A stretch of DNA of 43,245 nucleotides from Bacteroidaceae bacterium (GTDB lineage Bacteria; Bacteroidota; Bacteroidia; Bacteroidales; Bacteroidaceae): contig JAKSLM010000021.1 of assembly GCA_024401225.1 (NCBI GenBank), positions 1 to 43,245 of the forward strand. Direction: 5' to 3'. Positions 9,136 through 17,252 of this stretch are shown here, in pieces. The position numbers and the translations under genes were made by a program. How positions within the stretch are numbered: position 1 is the stretch's first letter; each line of letters begins with the position of its first letter. The notes below the pieces were generated by a model. The model was not told where the DNA came from and ran no database searches. It saw only the letters and a list, made by a program, of their open reading frames with translations.

Positions 9136-10020
9136 ATGAATAAGAAACTTAAATTTGCCATTTTCGGCAATATATATCAGGAAAGAAAATGCGCTGCCAT
9201 CCAGAAGTTCTTCGCTATGGCGCAGGAACGCAAGGCAGAGCTCGCCATTCCCGAGACCTTCTACACCTTCCTGCGCGACAGTTTGAAAATCAATGTACCT
9301 CACTGCGAGATCATAAAGGGCGACGACTTCACCGCCGACTTCGTAGTGTGCATGGGAGGCGACGGAACGTTTCTTGACGTTGCAAGCCGTGTGGGCAACA
9401 AGGAGATTCCCATCATCGGTATCAACACCGGTCGCCTGGGCTTCCTTGCCTCCTTCTCGCCCGATCACATCGAGGAGGCCATATCCGACATCTACGACGA
9501 CAACTACTGTGTAGAGTCGCGCTCCGTACTGCAGATCTCGTGTGACGAACTCGAACTCGAGGACTATCCCTTTGCCCTCAACGAGGTTGCCATCCTGAAG
9601 CACGACATCTCCTCCATGATCGGCATCCACACCAGCATCAACGACGAGTACCTCACCACCTATCAGGCCGATGGACTCATCGTTGCCACCCCAACAGGTT
9701 CCACAGCCTATTCGCTCAGCGTGGGTGGTCCTATCGTAGTGCCTCAGTCGGGCACCATAGCCCTCACACCAGTAGCCCCTCACAGTCTCAACATGCGCCC
9801 TATGGTGCTATGCGACGACTGCGAGATCACCCTCCGCGTTGAGAGCCGCAGTAGCAACTTCCTTATCTCGCTCGATGGTCGAAGCCATAGCTACCCTGAC
9901 AATCTTCATCTGCGCATCCGCAAGGCGCCTTATATGGTCAAGGTGGTCACACGCCCTGGTCAGAATTTCTTCTCCACCCTGCGCCGCAAGATGATGTGGG
10001 GGGCTGATCGTAGGATGTAA
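9136..10020 (+). CDS. nadK: NAD kinase
   Basis: Phosphorylates NAD to NADP in the cytosol, using ATP or polyphosphate. The 294-residue protein has the diagnostic GGDGT motif (VVCMGGDGTFLD, about residues 72-83), then GINTGRLGFLA, the LNEVAI motif with its catalytic/binding Asn-Glu, the TPTGSTAYSLSVGGPI stretch that lines the nucleotide site, and TPVAPHSLNMRP. Length and motif order are normal for NadK. It has its own promoter-like element 33 bases upstream. A repeat-rich 163-base gap separates it from the ABC exporter gene. Confidence 0.97.
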   Translation: MNKKLKFAIFGNIYQERKCAAIQKFFAMAQERKAELAIPETFYTFLRDSLKINVPHCEIIKGDDFTADFVVCMGGDGTFLDVASRVGNKEIPIIGINTGRLGFLASFSPDHIEEAISDIYDDNYCVESRSVLQISCDELELEDYPFALNEVAILKHDISSMIGIHTSINDEYLTTYQADGLIVATPTGSTAYSLSVGGPIVVPQSGTIALTPVAPHSLNMRPMVLCDDCEITLRVESRSSNFLISLDGRSHSYPDNLHLRIRKAPYMVKVVTRPGQNFFSTLRRKMMWGADRRM

Positions 10021-10088
10021 GAGCCCCCTCCCTCCTTTAGGTTATAGGTTAAAGGTTAGAGTTGAGAGGTTAGAGGTTAGAGTTGAGG

Positions 10089-10166
10089 GCCTTCGGCACT
10101 CCTTTGGGTTGCTAAAGCACCGCTTCGCTACCGTCGTCGCAAGCCGAGCTCCTATTCCGCTCGGCG
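10089..10166 (+). repeat. Dispersed intergenic repeat, copy 1 (78 bp)
   Basis: This stretch recurs in inverted orientation at 18230-18308, with about nine positions in ten matching by eye. It ends in a small perfect hairpin (GCCGAGC at 10143-10149 with GCTCGGC at 10159-10165). It is preceded at about 10038-10088 by tandem imperfect copies of GGTTAGAGTTGAGA, a motif also seen at 28836-28870. It lies between nadK and the ABC exporter gene. No coding potential is credited to it. Confidence 0.8.
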
Positions 10167-10183
10167 GTTAGAGTGATAGCAAT

Positions 10184-11842
10184 ATGAAACTTAATAAGAC
10201 AAAATACACCACGAAGCAACTCCTTGCATGGCTGTGGAAGCATCATCGCGGATGCCGTCTGCAGGCCCTGCTCAATGCCGTGTTTGGACTTGCGCTCGTA
10301 GGTCTCTCCCTCCTTGCCGTCGATGCATCCCGCAAGGCGATGGACATCGCTGCCCACAACCTCGAGGGCAGCATCCTCACCATGGCATTCATACTGGCAG
10401 CCATCTACATAGCCGAACTGCTGGTCCACATCGCCTCCACATGGGTTGGTGCTGTGCTTGGCGTCCGTACTCAGAACAGCATGCAGCAATCCTTCTTCAG
10501 CCGCCTCCTCAAGGGCCGTTGGAGTGGGGTGGAGCGCTTCCATAGCGGCGATGTGCTCAACCGCCTCTTTGGCGATGTGGACGATATTGTTAAACTGATG
10601 ACAGAAGTGCTGCCATCCACCCTCACCGTCGTGGCGCAGTTCATCGCATCGTTCGTCTACCTCTATGCCATCGACTCCGAACTTGCCATCATCATCATCG
10701 CCACCTCGCCCGTATTCATCCTCTTCTCTCGCATCTATTTCCGTAAGATGCGCCGCATAGTGCGTAAAATCAAGGATAGCAACTCCGCCATCCAGTCCGT
10801 CATTCAGGAGAGTGTACAGCACAAGATGGTCGTAAAGGTCATGGGCCGCAGCGAGCACATGGTCTCAAGCCTCGAACAGCGCCAGGGACGCCTGCGCCGC
10901 CAGATCAAGGCACGCGCCCGCTTCTCCATCTTCTCACGCTCCATGATCAACATAGGCTTCGCAGGTGCCTACCTCGTGGCATTCGTATGGGGACTCCTTC
11001 AGCTCGACCGAGGCATCATCACCGTAGGTGTACTCACCGCCTTCCTCCAGCTCGTATACCGCATCCAGCGCCCATTGCTCGACATCTCGCGCCTCCTGCC
11101 AGTATTCGTCAACTCCATGACCTCGTGCGAGCGTCTCATGGAACTTGAAGAACTGCCTCTTGAGGACGAAGTCCACCCTACCATGCTTTCAGGCAGCGTA
11201 GGTGTCCGCTTCTCCGATGTCAGTTTCCAGTATGCCAAGGAAGGGCGCATGGTCATCGACCACTTCACCCACGACTTCCGCCCGGGCACCTTCACCGCCA
11301 TCCTTGGAGCCACCGGAGCCGGCAAGACCACCCTCATCCGCCTCATGCTCGCCCTCATGGAGCCAACCGCAGGTTCCGTCAGCCTCTACACCGGGGATGA
11401 CAGCACGCTTCGCCCAGCATCTCCATCCATGCGCACCAATTTCTCCTACATACCACAAGGCAACACCCTCTTCTCCGGCACCATCCGCGAGAACCTTCTC
11501 TTCGGCAACCCATCGGCCACCACAGCCCAGATGAAGGAAGCCCTTCATCTTGCCATGGCCGACTTCGTCCTTGAGCGTCCCGAGGGTCTCGAAACGCGAT
11601 GTGGCGAGGGAGGCGGCGGACTCTCCGAAGGTCAGGCGCAGCGCATAGCCATAGCCCGTGCCCTCCTTCATCCATGCAAGGTGCTCCTGCTCGATGAGGC
11701 CACCTCCGCTCTCGATACCGACACCGAGCGTCAGCTCCTCATCAATCTCAAGTCCCACTTCTCCGACTCCACCATCATCTTCGTCACTCACCGCCTCGCT
11801 GTGGTCGACTTCACCTCCGATGTGTTGAACATGGCAAAGTAA
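10184..11842 (+). CDS. ABC exporter, fused transmembrane and ATPase domains
   Basis: A half-transporter of 552 residues. The N-terminal half (about 20-310) holds the six-helix type-1 exporter membrane domain. The ATPase domain (about 330-552) has Walker A GATGAGKTT (about residue 374), the signature LSEGQ (about 479), Walker B VLLLDEATSALD (about 502) and the switch histidine in THR. It should work as a homodimer, or as a heterodimer with a partner that is not adjacent. The substrate is unknown; the family includes lipid, drug and peptide exporters, and no peptidase domain is present. It stands alone between repeat DNA and the riboswitch unit, with no obvious strong promoter or terminator. 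Confidence 0.92.
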   Translation: MKLNKTKYTTKQLLAWLWKHHRGCRLQALLNAVFGLALVGLSLLAVDASRKAMDIAAHNLEGSILTMAFILAAIYIAELLVHIASTWVGAVLGVRTQNSMQQSFFSRLLKGRWSGVERFHSGDVLNRLFGDVDDIVKLMTEVLPSTLTVVAQFIASFVYLYAIDSELAIIIIATSPVFILFSRIYFRKMRRIVRKIKDSNSAIQSVIQESVQHKMVVKVMGRSEHMVSSLEQRQGRLRRQIKARARFSIFSRSMINIGFAGAYLVAFVWGLLQLDRGIITVGVLTAFLQLVYRIQRPLLDISRLLPVFVNSMTSCERLMELEELPLEDEVHPTMLSGSVGVRFSDVSFQYAKEGRMVIDHFTHDFRPGTFTAILGATGAGKTTLIRLMLALMEPTAGSVSLYTGDDSTLRPASPSMRTNFSYIPQGNTLFSGTIRENLLFGNPSATTAQMKEALHLAMADFVLERPEGLETRCGEGGGGLSEGQAQRIAIARALLHPCKVLLLDEATSALDTDTERQLLINLKSHFSDSTIIFVTHRLAVVDFTSDVLNMAK

Positions 11843-11984
11843 TCATCGTAAGGGGTGCTTTTGCGTGTCTGCGTAAAAGAACGAGGTGTGGATGATTGTA
11901 TAGAAAATATGAAATAAATGTAGAATTTGGGTGAAATTCATAGAAAAATATGTTTGAAATGATAGCGAGTTATGGCAAAAGTCG
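11843..11984. other. AT-rich intergenic stretch upstream of the riboswitch unit
   Basis: Non-coding sequence between the ABC exporter gene and the cobalamin-riboswitch promoter. I see no gene here and no clear rho-independent terminator, only a weak CTTTT/AAAAG pairing near 11870. Confidence 0.5.
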
Positions 11985-11992
11985 TAACTTTG
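11985..11992 (+). promoter_or_regulatory. -7 promoter element of the riboswitch unit
   Basis: TAACTTTG matches the TAnnTTTG consensus and is followed by GC. It lies about 10 bases before the first structured part of the riboswitch, which fits a transcription start close to 12000. A TTTG at 11953-11956 is too far upstream (28-base spacer) to be an ideal -33 box. Confidence 0.65.
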
Positions 11993-12000
11993 CAGTGCAT

Positions 12001-12215
12001 TTGGTTTTCCTCACATCCTATGGGATGAGACGGAACTAAGATGGGAACACGGTGAGAATCCGTGACATTACCCGATGCTGTAAGTCCTTTTTCAACGGCT
12101 GAGCAGTAACAAAACCACTGGATTGCCCATAATGAGTTGCTAATGATTCATGAGGCAAAATGGGAAGGTTGCTTAGCCAAGGACAAGTCAGAAGACCTGC
12201 CATCTGCATGTGAAT
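12001..12215 (+). promoter_or_regulatory. Cobalamin riboswitch
   Basis: The aptamer core is recognisable. GGGAAC then GGTGAGAATCC is at 12043-12061, CCCGATGCTGTAAG at 12071-12084, and the B12 box AGTCAGAAGACCTGCC at 12186-12201. The order and spacing are those of adenosylcobalamin/cobalamin riboswitches. A small hairpin, CATCC-TATG-GGATG, precedes the core. After the aptamer, GTCCA...TGGAC (about 12228-12243) can pair in the expression platform. Binding of B12 is expected to lower expression of the downstream genes (known for the class). No run of Us follows a hairpin, so control of translation initiation is more likely than termination (inference). Confidence 0.93.
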
Positions 12216-12267
12216 GAGTCCACGGGATTATGGACGAATGAATTCTATACATATTATATAATAATTT

Positions 12268-13806
12268 ATGTTCTACAAAATTATTTCTACACTACATAAA
12301 GTGGTGGGATGCATTCTGTGCATACTATTCTTTATGTGGTTTGCTTCGGGTATTGTGATGATCTATCACTCTTTCCCCCGTGCTTCACAGGAGAAGTACA
12401 TGGAAAACCAATTAATTTTGAGTGCTGACCTTCCAGCGGTCGATTCGCTTCGTGCGTCATTTCCTGACACGGTAGCAATCAGTGGCTTACAAGTGGAAAT
12501 GTACCTTGATAAGCCTGTGTTCGTCATGGATGGCATGGAAGGCAAGGAAAGGTACGATGCTTCGGACTGTAAGCTGATAACGGAAACCATCGATATGACT
12601 GTACGTAGCTGGTGCAGTGCTCCAGTGGAGAGTATCGATACGCTTACGGATATAGACCAGTGGATACCTTTCGGTCGCAACAGGGACGATCTGCCTGTGT
12701 ACCGTTACAACTTTGCTGATTCGGACAAGCATCAGCTATACGTGTCGTCGCAGACCGGCAAGGTGCTTCAGTTCACAACTAGTGATGAACGCTTCTGGGC
12801 ATGGGTAGGCGCCATTCCGCATTGGGTTTACTTCACCATGCTTCGTGCTGAGCAGGATGTGTGGATCAACTTTGTGAAATGGGCAGCAGGCATCGGATGC
12901 ATCATGTGCTTGTTGGGCTTTGTGCTTGCCATCCGTATAGCCATAAAGAGAAAGGGCATCAAGAATAAGGTATTGCCTTACAAGAAGAAGTGGTTCAACT
13001 GGCACTATGTCACGGGCATGGTGTTCGGCCTCTGTGCCATCACGTTTGCCTTTAGTGGTATGATGTCCCTCATGGATATACCTGATTTTCTGAAGAAGGC
13101 ACCTGTGGAGAAAACCGTTGACGATCACCATTCGAAGGAGAAGGGCAAGGATAAGGATAAGGGCAGAGGCGGACGCCGTGGCGGACCAGGACGTTTCGGT
13201 TTCGGTGGTGGCCCAGTGGATTTTGAAGCTTATGCCCTCGACTATCGCAAGGCAGTAGCTGCTTATCCTAAGGCAAAGACCATAGCATGGTGCAACCGTA
13301 AAGGCCATCCATACTACCAGCTCAATGTGGAAGGCAAGATATTCAACATCGATGCTACCGACTCGCTCGTGGCTAAGCCATTCACCATCACACAGCAGAT
13401 GGTGGAGGATGAGATGGCAAAAACGTATGGCGACAGCTTGAAGTACACCATAGCCCGAATAGATGAGTTCGATGACGATTACTTCAGTTTGAAGGTTGAG
13501 GAAAACAGCCTGCCAGTATATCGTGTCATCGTGGAGGACTACATGAACACGCGCCACTACATCAACCCCGTTACCCTGCAGGAGCGACGTGTTGATGACG
13601 ATAGCCGTACGCGCCATCTGCTGTATCGTGCATTGCACACGCTTGAGTTCAAGTTCCTCACCGATCGCCCATGGCTTTGGAACATAGTCATGTACACGCT
13701 TCTGATAGGAGGTACTATGTTCTCGATCACAGGTGTTGTCCTGTCGTTCAAGTGGTTATGGCGCATAGTATCACGTCCCTTCAGACGTCGCAAAAACAAG
13801 AAATAA
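12268..13806 (+). CDS. PepSY-TM domain inner-membrane protein (FoxB/PiuB-like)
   Basis: A 512-residue membrane protein of the PepSY-associated TM family. There are four clear transmembrane segments: near residues 10-32 (following LHKVVG), about 205-227, about 248-270 and about 470-495. Histidines sit close to the membrane spans in LHK, PHWVYF, WHYVTG and LHTLEF, as expected of PepSY-TM proteins proposed to hold haem and reduce ferric siderophores in the periplasm. Large periplasmic regions lie at about 35-200 and 275-465. A Lys/Arg/Gly-rich stretch (about 290-318) is unusual. It is the first gene behind the cobalamin riboswitch, 38 bases before the TonB-dependent receptor. A reductase or metal-release role is inferred; the exact reaction is unknown. 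Confidence 0.85.
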   Translation: MFYKIISTLHKVVGCILCILFFMWFASGIVMIYHSFPRASQEKYMENQLILSADLPAVDSLRASFPDTVAISGLQVEMYLDKPVFVMDGMEGKERYDASDCKLITETIDMTVRSWCSAPVESIDTLTDIDQWIPFGRNRDDLPVYRYNFADSDKHQLYVSSQTGKVLQFTTSDERFWAWVGAIPHWVYFTMLRAEQDVWINFVKWAAGIGCIMCLLGFVLAIRIAIKRKGIKNKVLPYKKKWFNWHYVTGMVFGLCAITFAFSGMMSLMDIPDFLKKAPVEKTVDDHHSKEKGKDKDKGRGGRRGGPGRFGFGGGPVDFEAYALDYRKAVAAYPKAKTIAWCNRKGHPYYQLNVEGKIFNIDATDSLVAKPFTITQQMVEDEMAKTYGDSLKYTIARIDEFDDDYFSLKVEENSLPVYRVIVEDYMNTRHYINPVTLQERRVDDDSRTRHLLYRALHTLEFKFLTDRPWLWNIVMYTLLIGGTMFSITGVVLSFKWLWRIVSRPFRRRKNKK

Positions 13807-13843
13807 TACTTTTTTTTTCAACATAAAAACAAACATTTTTATT

Positions 13844-16216
13844 ATGAAGAAACTATTCGTATTCAGTGCTGCATGCCTCTGCATGCTTAGTGCAAGTGCT
13901 CAGCACAAGAAGAGCCATAAGAGTATGGCCGACTCCATCTACAGCATACAGAATGTAGATGTAGTAGATTACAAAAAGGAGGCATCGCAGCAGAAGCCTG
14001 TCAGCCTCATGGGAATGGATGTAAAGCTCAAGGACCTGCCACTCTCGGTGTCACGTCTGGACAGCAAGACTCTGGAGCGCAAGCATATCCTTCAGCTTGA
14101 GGATGCTGTGAAGTTCCTTCCTGGCGTAGTGCAGAGCAGCGACCAGCTTGGAGCCTTCAAGCGCTACAGTGTACGTGGTACGACCGATGCCGTTATCTCA
14201 TTCGACGGTGTACGTGATGAGCGCAGCCTTATCAACAACGTGCCATTCAGCGACCTCTCGAATGTAGAGTCGATCGAAGTGATCAAGGGTCCTTCATCAG
14301 TACTCAGTGGCCACTCCGTAATGGGTGGTGTGATCAACATCATACGCAAGAAGGCTACAGCCGAGCAGAATGCGCATGCCAGCATCAGCCTCGGTAGCTG
14401 GAACCAGAAGGAAGCAACCGTAGGATTCGGTGGCAGACTGGCTGGTCCGGTCAACTATCGTGCCAACGTGCACTATGCTAATGGTGATGGCTTCCGTGAG
14501 GTGAATGTCAACAACTTCACAGGTATGTTTGCCATCGGTTCGGAGATAACAAAGAACGGCTATCTCGATGCCAATTTCACATACAATGACGACCGCTACA
14601 CTACCGACATCGGCGGTGCTCCAACCATGCCAGGCGATGTGTACTCTGTACAGTCGGGAGCTCTGTTTGCTGCCAGCGGCACACGCAATCCTCTCTTTGA
14701 CTACAAGAAGTCGCTCAACGATAATGCCAACAACAAGATGAAGCGTCTGAACATGGACTTCACCCTCAACTATCGCCATAAGCTCACCGACTTCATGAAC
14801 CTGCGCGAGAGCTTTGCATGGGGACATAGCAATCTCGACTACGTGGCAGTCGAAAATACCAAGTATCGTACTAGCACCAATCCTATCTACAACTATTTCT
14901 ACACCAATGCAAAAGGTGTGAAGACATACGTCGATCTCGATAGCGTGCAGTCGGGTGCACCTCTCTGTTTCAACCCTGACAGCTGGAACCTGACCAACAC
15001 CCTCGAACTCAATGGTAAGTTCAACACCGGACTCGTCCGTCACAACTACAATCTTGGCTGGAACTACTCGTACTTCGACTACACACAGTACAATGGCTAC
15101 GGTGCTGACGACGTATGGGGACCAGGTATGGGCGAGATGGTTTCGGTAGCCGATCCTCACACCGTACGCGACTGGTGGGACAGCAAGGTGTCGGCAGCAT
15201 CGATCCGCAACTACATCACAAACGGCATCTATCTCCACGACATGCTTGAGATCAACAAGCACTGGAAGGCACTCATCGGACTCCGCTACGACAACTACCG
15301 CTACCAGACAGCCACAGCTACCATAAGCGATGGCCGCCAGCATTACGACGTAGCCAACCGTACTGACTGGAAGGAGAACCGCACAGGTGCTCTTACATAC
15401 AAGTTTGGTGTAGTATATCAGCCACTTACCGACCTCTCGATCTATGGATCGGCATCGTCTTACTTCAAGCCAAACACTACTACCTACAACAAGAACTACC
15501 TCTACTTCGACAGCAACTGGAAGGAGTTCAACCCAGATGCCGATGGAGGCCAGGTGTTCAAGCCAGAGCGTGGTAACCAGTTCGAACTCGGTGCACGCTA
15601 TGAAGTGGCAAAGTGGTTTGACATCAATGCCAGCGTATTCTACATCCGTAAGTTCAACGTGGTTCGCACCATCGGAAACCTCGGAGTGGAGGAGGATGGA
15701 GCAGTAGTTAACAAGAGCGTTCGCGCACAGATAGGCCGTCAGGAGACAAAGGGCTTCGATTTCGACCTCACCGTACGCCCACTCCCTACCATGCAGATCG
15801 TAGGCGGTTTTGCTTACTCCGACATGCGTACCATTGCCAGCAACTTCAGCGGCATGCCTGACAACATTGCTGAGATCATGACCTACAATGAGGATGGCAC
15901 CATCAACCTCCGTGCCACCAACTTCCCACGCACCACATTCTTCACATACGTTGACTACACCATCCCACGTGGTGCCCTCAAGGACCTTTCATTCCACCTC
16001 AGTGGCCAGTATACCGACAAGATGTACACAAGCATTGCCAACAACACTTACTACCCATCACGCTACCTCGTGGACCTTGGTGTGTTCTACACCATCAAGA
16101 AGCATATCACATTGGCTGTAAATGTCAACAACCTCTTCAACCACGAGTACTTTATCTCTACTACACGTATGGGTAAGCCACGCAACTTCATGTGTACTAT
16201 CGCATATAAAATGTAA
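13844..16216 (+). CDS. TonB-dependent receptor, FhuA-like siderophore-receptor type
   Basis: A 790-residue outer-membrane receptor. Signal peptide 1-19 is cleaved after ASA. The plug domain (about 60-180) has LPLSVSRLDSKTLE, FLPGV, YSVRGT and VESIEVIKGPSSVLSG-type motifs, followed by GGVINIIRKK. A 22-strand barrel then ends in NVNNLFNHEYF and a final aromatic/hydrophobic strand. There is no carboxypeptidase-regulatory N-terminal domain, so it is not a SusC-type glycan receptor. It is most like siderophore receptors of the FhuA class. Because it lies behind a cobalamin riboswitch with a PepSY-TM protein and a CbiK-type chelatase, its ligand may be a corrinoid, another tetrapyrrole, or a cobalt chelate. 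The ligand cannot be read from sequence. Confidence 0.92.
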   Translation: MKKLFVFSAACLCMLSASAQHKKSHKSMADSIYSIQNVDVVDYKKEASQQKPVSLMGMDVKLKDLPLSVSRLDSKTLERKHILQLEDAVKFLPGVVQSSDQLGAFKRYSVRGTTDAVISFDGVRDERSLINNVPFSDLSNVESIEVIKGPSSVLSGHSVMGGVINIIRKKATAEQNAHASISLGSWNQKEATVGFGGRLAGPVNYRANVHYANGDGFREVNVNNFTGMFAIGSEITKNGYLDANFTYNDDRYTTDIGGAPTMPGDVYSVQSGALFAASGTRNPLFDYKKSLNDNANNKMKRLNMDFTLNYRHKLTDFMNLRESFAWGHSNLDYVAVENTKYRTSTNPIYNYFYTNAKGVKTYVDLDSVQSGAPLCFNPDSWNLTNTLELNGKFNTGLVRHNYNLGWNYSYFDYTQYNGYGADDVWGPGMGEMVSVADPHTVRDWWDSKVSAASIRNYITNGIYLHDMLEINKHWKALIGLRYDNYRYQTATATISDGRQHYDVANRTDWKENRTGALTYKFGVVYQPLTDLSIYGSASSYFKPNTTTYNKNYLYFDSNWKEFNPDADGGQVFKPERGNQFELGARYEVAKWFDINASVFYIRKFNVVRTIGNLGVEEDGAVVNKSVRAQIGRQETKGFDFDLTVRPLPTMQIVGGFAYSDMRTIASNFSGMPDNIAEIMTYNEDGTINLRATNFPRTTFFTYVDYTIPRGALKDLSFHLSGQYTDKMYTSIANNTYYPSRYLVDLGVFYTIKKHITLAVNVNNLFNHEYFISTTRMGKPRNFMCTIAYKM

Positions 16217-16250
16217 GTTAAAAATTAAAAGTAAACAGGTAAAAAAAAGG

Positions 16251-17066
16251 ATGAAGCGAGTGATTACACTCATTGCCGTATTGGCAATCGCTATAAGTGT
16301 GCCGGCACGTTCCGGCATACTTGTAGCACAATTTGGCACAAGCAACGACGAAGGGCGCAAAGCATCGCTCGATGTGCTGTACACCGACCTCCAGTCGGCA
16401 TTCCCCGAGTATGACATCCGTGAGGCATACACATCGCCGACCATACGTCGCATACTGGCAAAGCGTGGCGTGAACAAGGACTCCGTAACCGATGCCCTGC
16501 TCCGTATGCATCTTGATGGGATAGACACAGTTATGGTGCAACCCACCTTCCTGCTCGATGGAGTGGAGATGCAGATGCTGCGCGACGAAGTGGCAGCCGT
16601 GACATCCTTGTTCAGCAACGTGCGTATAGGAGTGCCGCTGCTCTACACCATCGATGACTTCAAGGCGCTGGCAGCCATCCTGTCAGCCGAAAGCCCTGCT
16701 CGCCGTGAGGCCATAATGTATGTAGGGCATGGCAACGAATATGCCAGCACCTCGGCCTATGCCATGCTGGGCAGCATGTTGCAGCATGCAGGCTCAAGCC
16801 ATTCGTACATAGGCACCATCGAAGGGTGGCCCGATCTGCAGGCATCCGTGGCACAGCTCACGGGCAAAGGCTACCGCAAGGTAACCCTTGTTCCGCTCTT
16901 GCTTGCAGCCGGAGTGCATGCCCGCGAGGACATAGATGGAGAGTGGCGTCCAGCAGTCGAAAGCATAGGCTGTAAGGTGGAAGTGCGTCTTCAGGGACTA
17001 GGCGAACGGCAAGCCATCAGACAGATGGTGATCGACCATTTGCGACAGCTGCAGAAATCCATCTGA
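16251..17066 (+). CDS. cbiK: CbiK-type sirohydrochlorin/metal chelatase with a signal peptide
   Basis: A 271-residue protein of the class II anaerobic cobalt chelatase family. The start is ATG at 16251 (35 bases after the receptor stop), giving a signal peptide MKRVITLIAVLAIAISVPA; an upstream in-frame extension overlapping the receptor gene was rejected. Family marks are VAQFGTSN near the mature N-terminus, the QPTFLLDGVE segment, and two metal-site histidines: His160 in GHGNE and His223 in LLLAAGVHAREDIDG. CbiK inserts Co2+ into sirohydrochlorin in anaerobic B12 synthesis, but that enzyme is cytosolic. An exported form resembles the periplasmic CbiK-P described in Desulfovibrio. The riboswitch and neighbours point to cobalt or tetrapyrrole handling; the native substrate is uncertain. 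Confidence 0.87.
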   Translation: MKRVITLIAVLAIAISVPARSGILVAQFGTSNDEGRKASLDVLYTDLQSAFPEYDIREAYTSPTIRRILAKRGVNKDSVTDALLRMHLDGIDTVMVQPTFLLDGVEMQMLRDEVAAVTSLFSNVRIGVPLLYTIDDFKALAAILSAESPARREAIMYVGHGNEYASTSAYAMLGSMLQHAGSSHSYIGTIEGWPDLQASVAQLTGKGYRKVTLVPLLLAAGVHAREDIDGEWRPAVESIGCKVEVRLQGLGERQAIRQMVIDHLRQLQKSI

Positions 17067-17103
17067 TCCACAGTACCATTACCTATGATTCTATCAATAA
17101 AAG

Positions 17104-17141
17104 AAACAACAGGGCTCACTCCATTGAGTCCTGTTGTTTTT
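17104..17141 (+). terminator. Rho-independent terminator of the riboswitch unit
   Basis: AAACAACAGG (17104-17113) pairs with CCTGTTGTTT (17130-17139). Inside it CTCA pairs with TGAG, leaving a short loop, and the hairpin is followed by Ts. It ends the PepSY-receptor-chelatase unit 37 bases after the cbiK stop and may also act for the convergent gene. Confidence 0.9.
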
Positions 17142-17187
17142 GTTAATAATTCAACTTTAGCAAGTTCGCTAATGCACTATGTTATAG

Positions 17188-17219
17188 ATTTTGAGACAGA
17201 AAGTGTTACAAACTTGACT
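17188..17219 (+). repeat. Short dispersed motif shared with 21490-21520
   Basis: Both sites share ATTTTGAGA, then AGAA, GTGT and AACTTGAC in the same order with few differences. Here it lies between the convergent cbiK and VanX-like genes. It may be the end of a lost insertion element, but no transposase accompanies it. Confidence 0.45.
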
Positions 17220-17252
17220 GCATAGGTCAGCCCCCTTGATTATCCAAGAGTC

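Noticed and set aside
16122-16250. Upstream start for the chelatase gene.
   Set aside because: It would overlap the receptor gene by 95 bases and bury the signal peptide; ATG 16251 gives a normal export signal.
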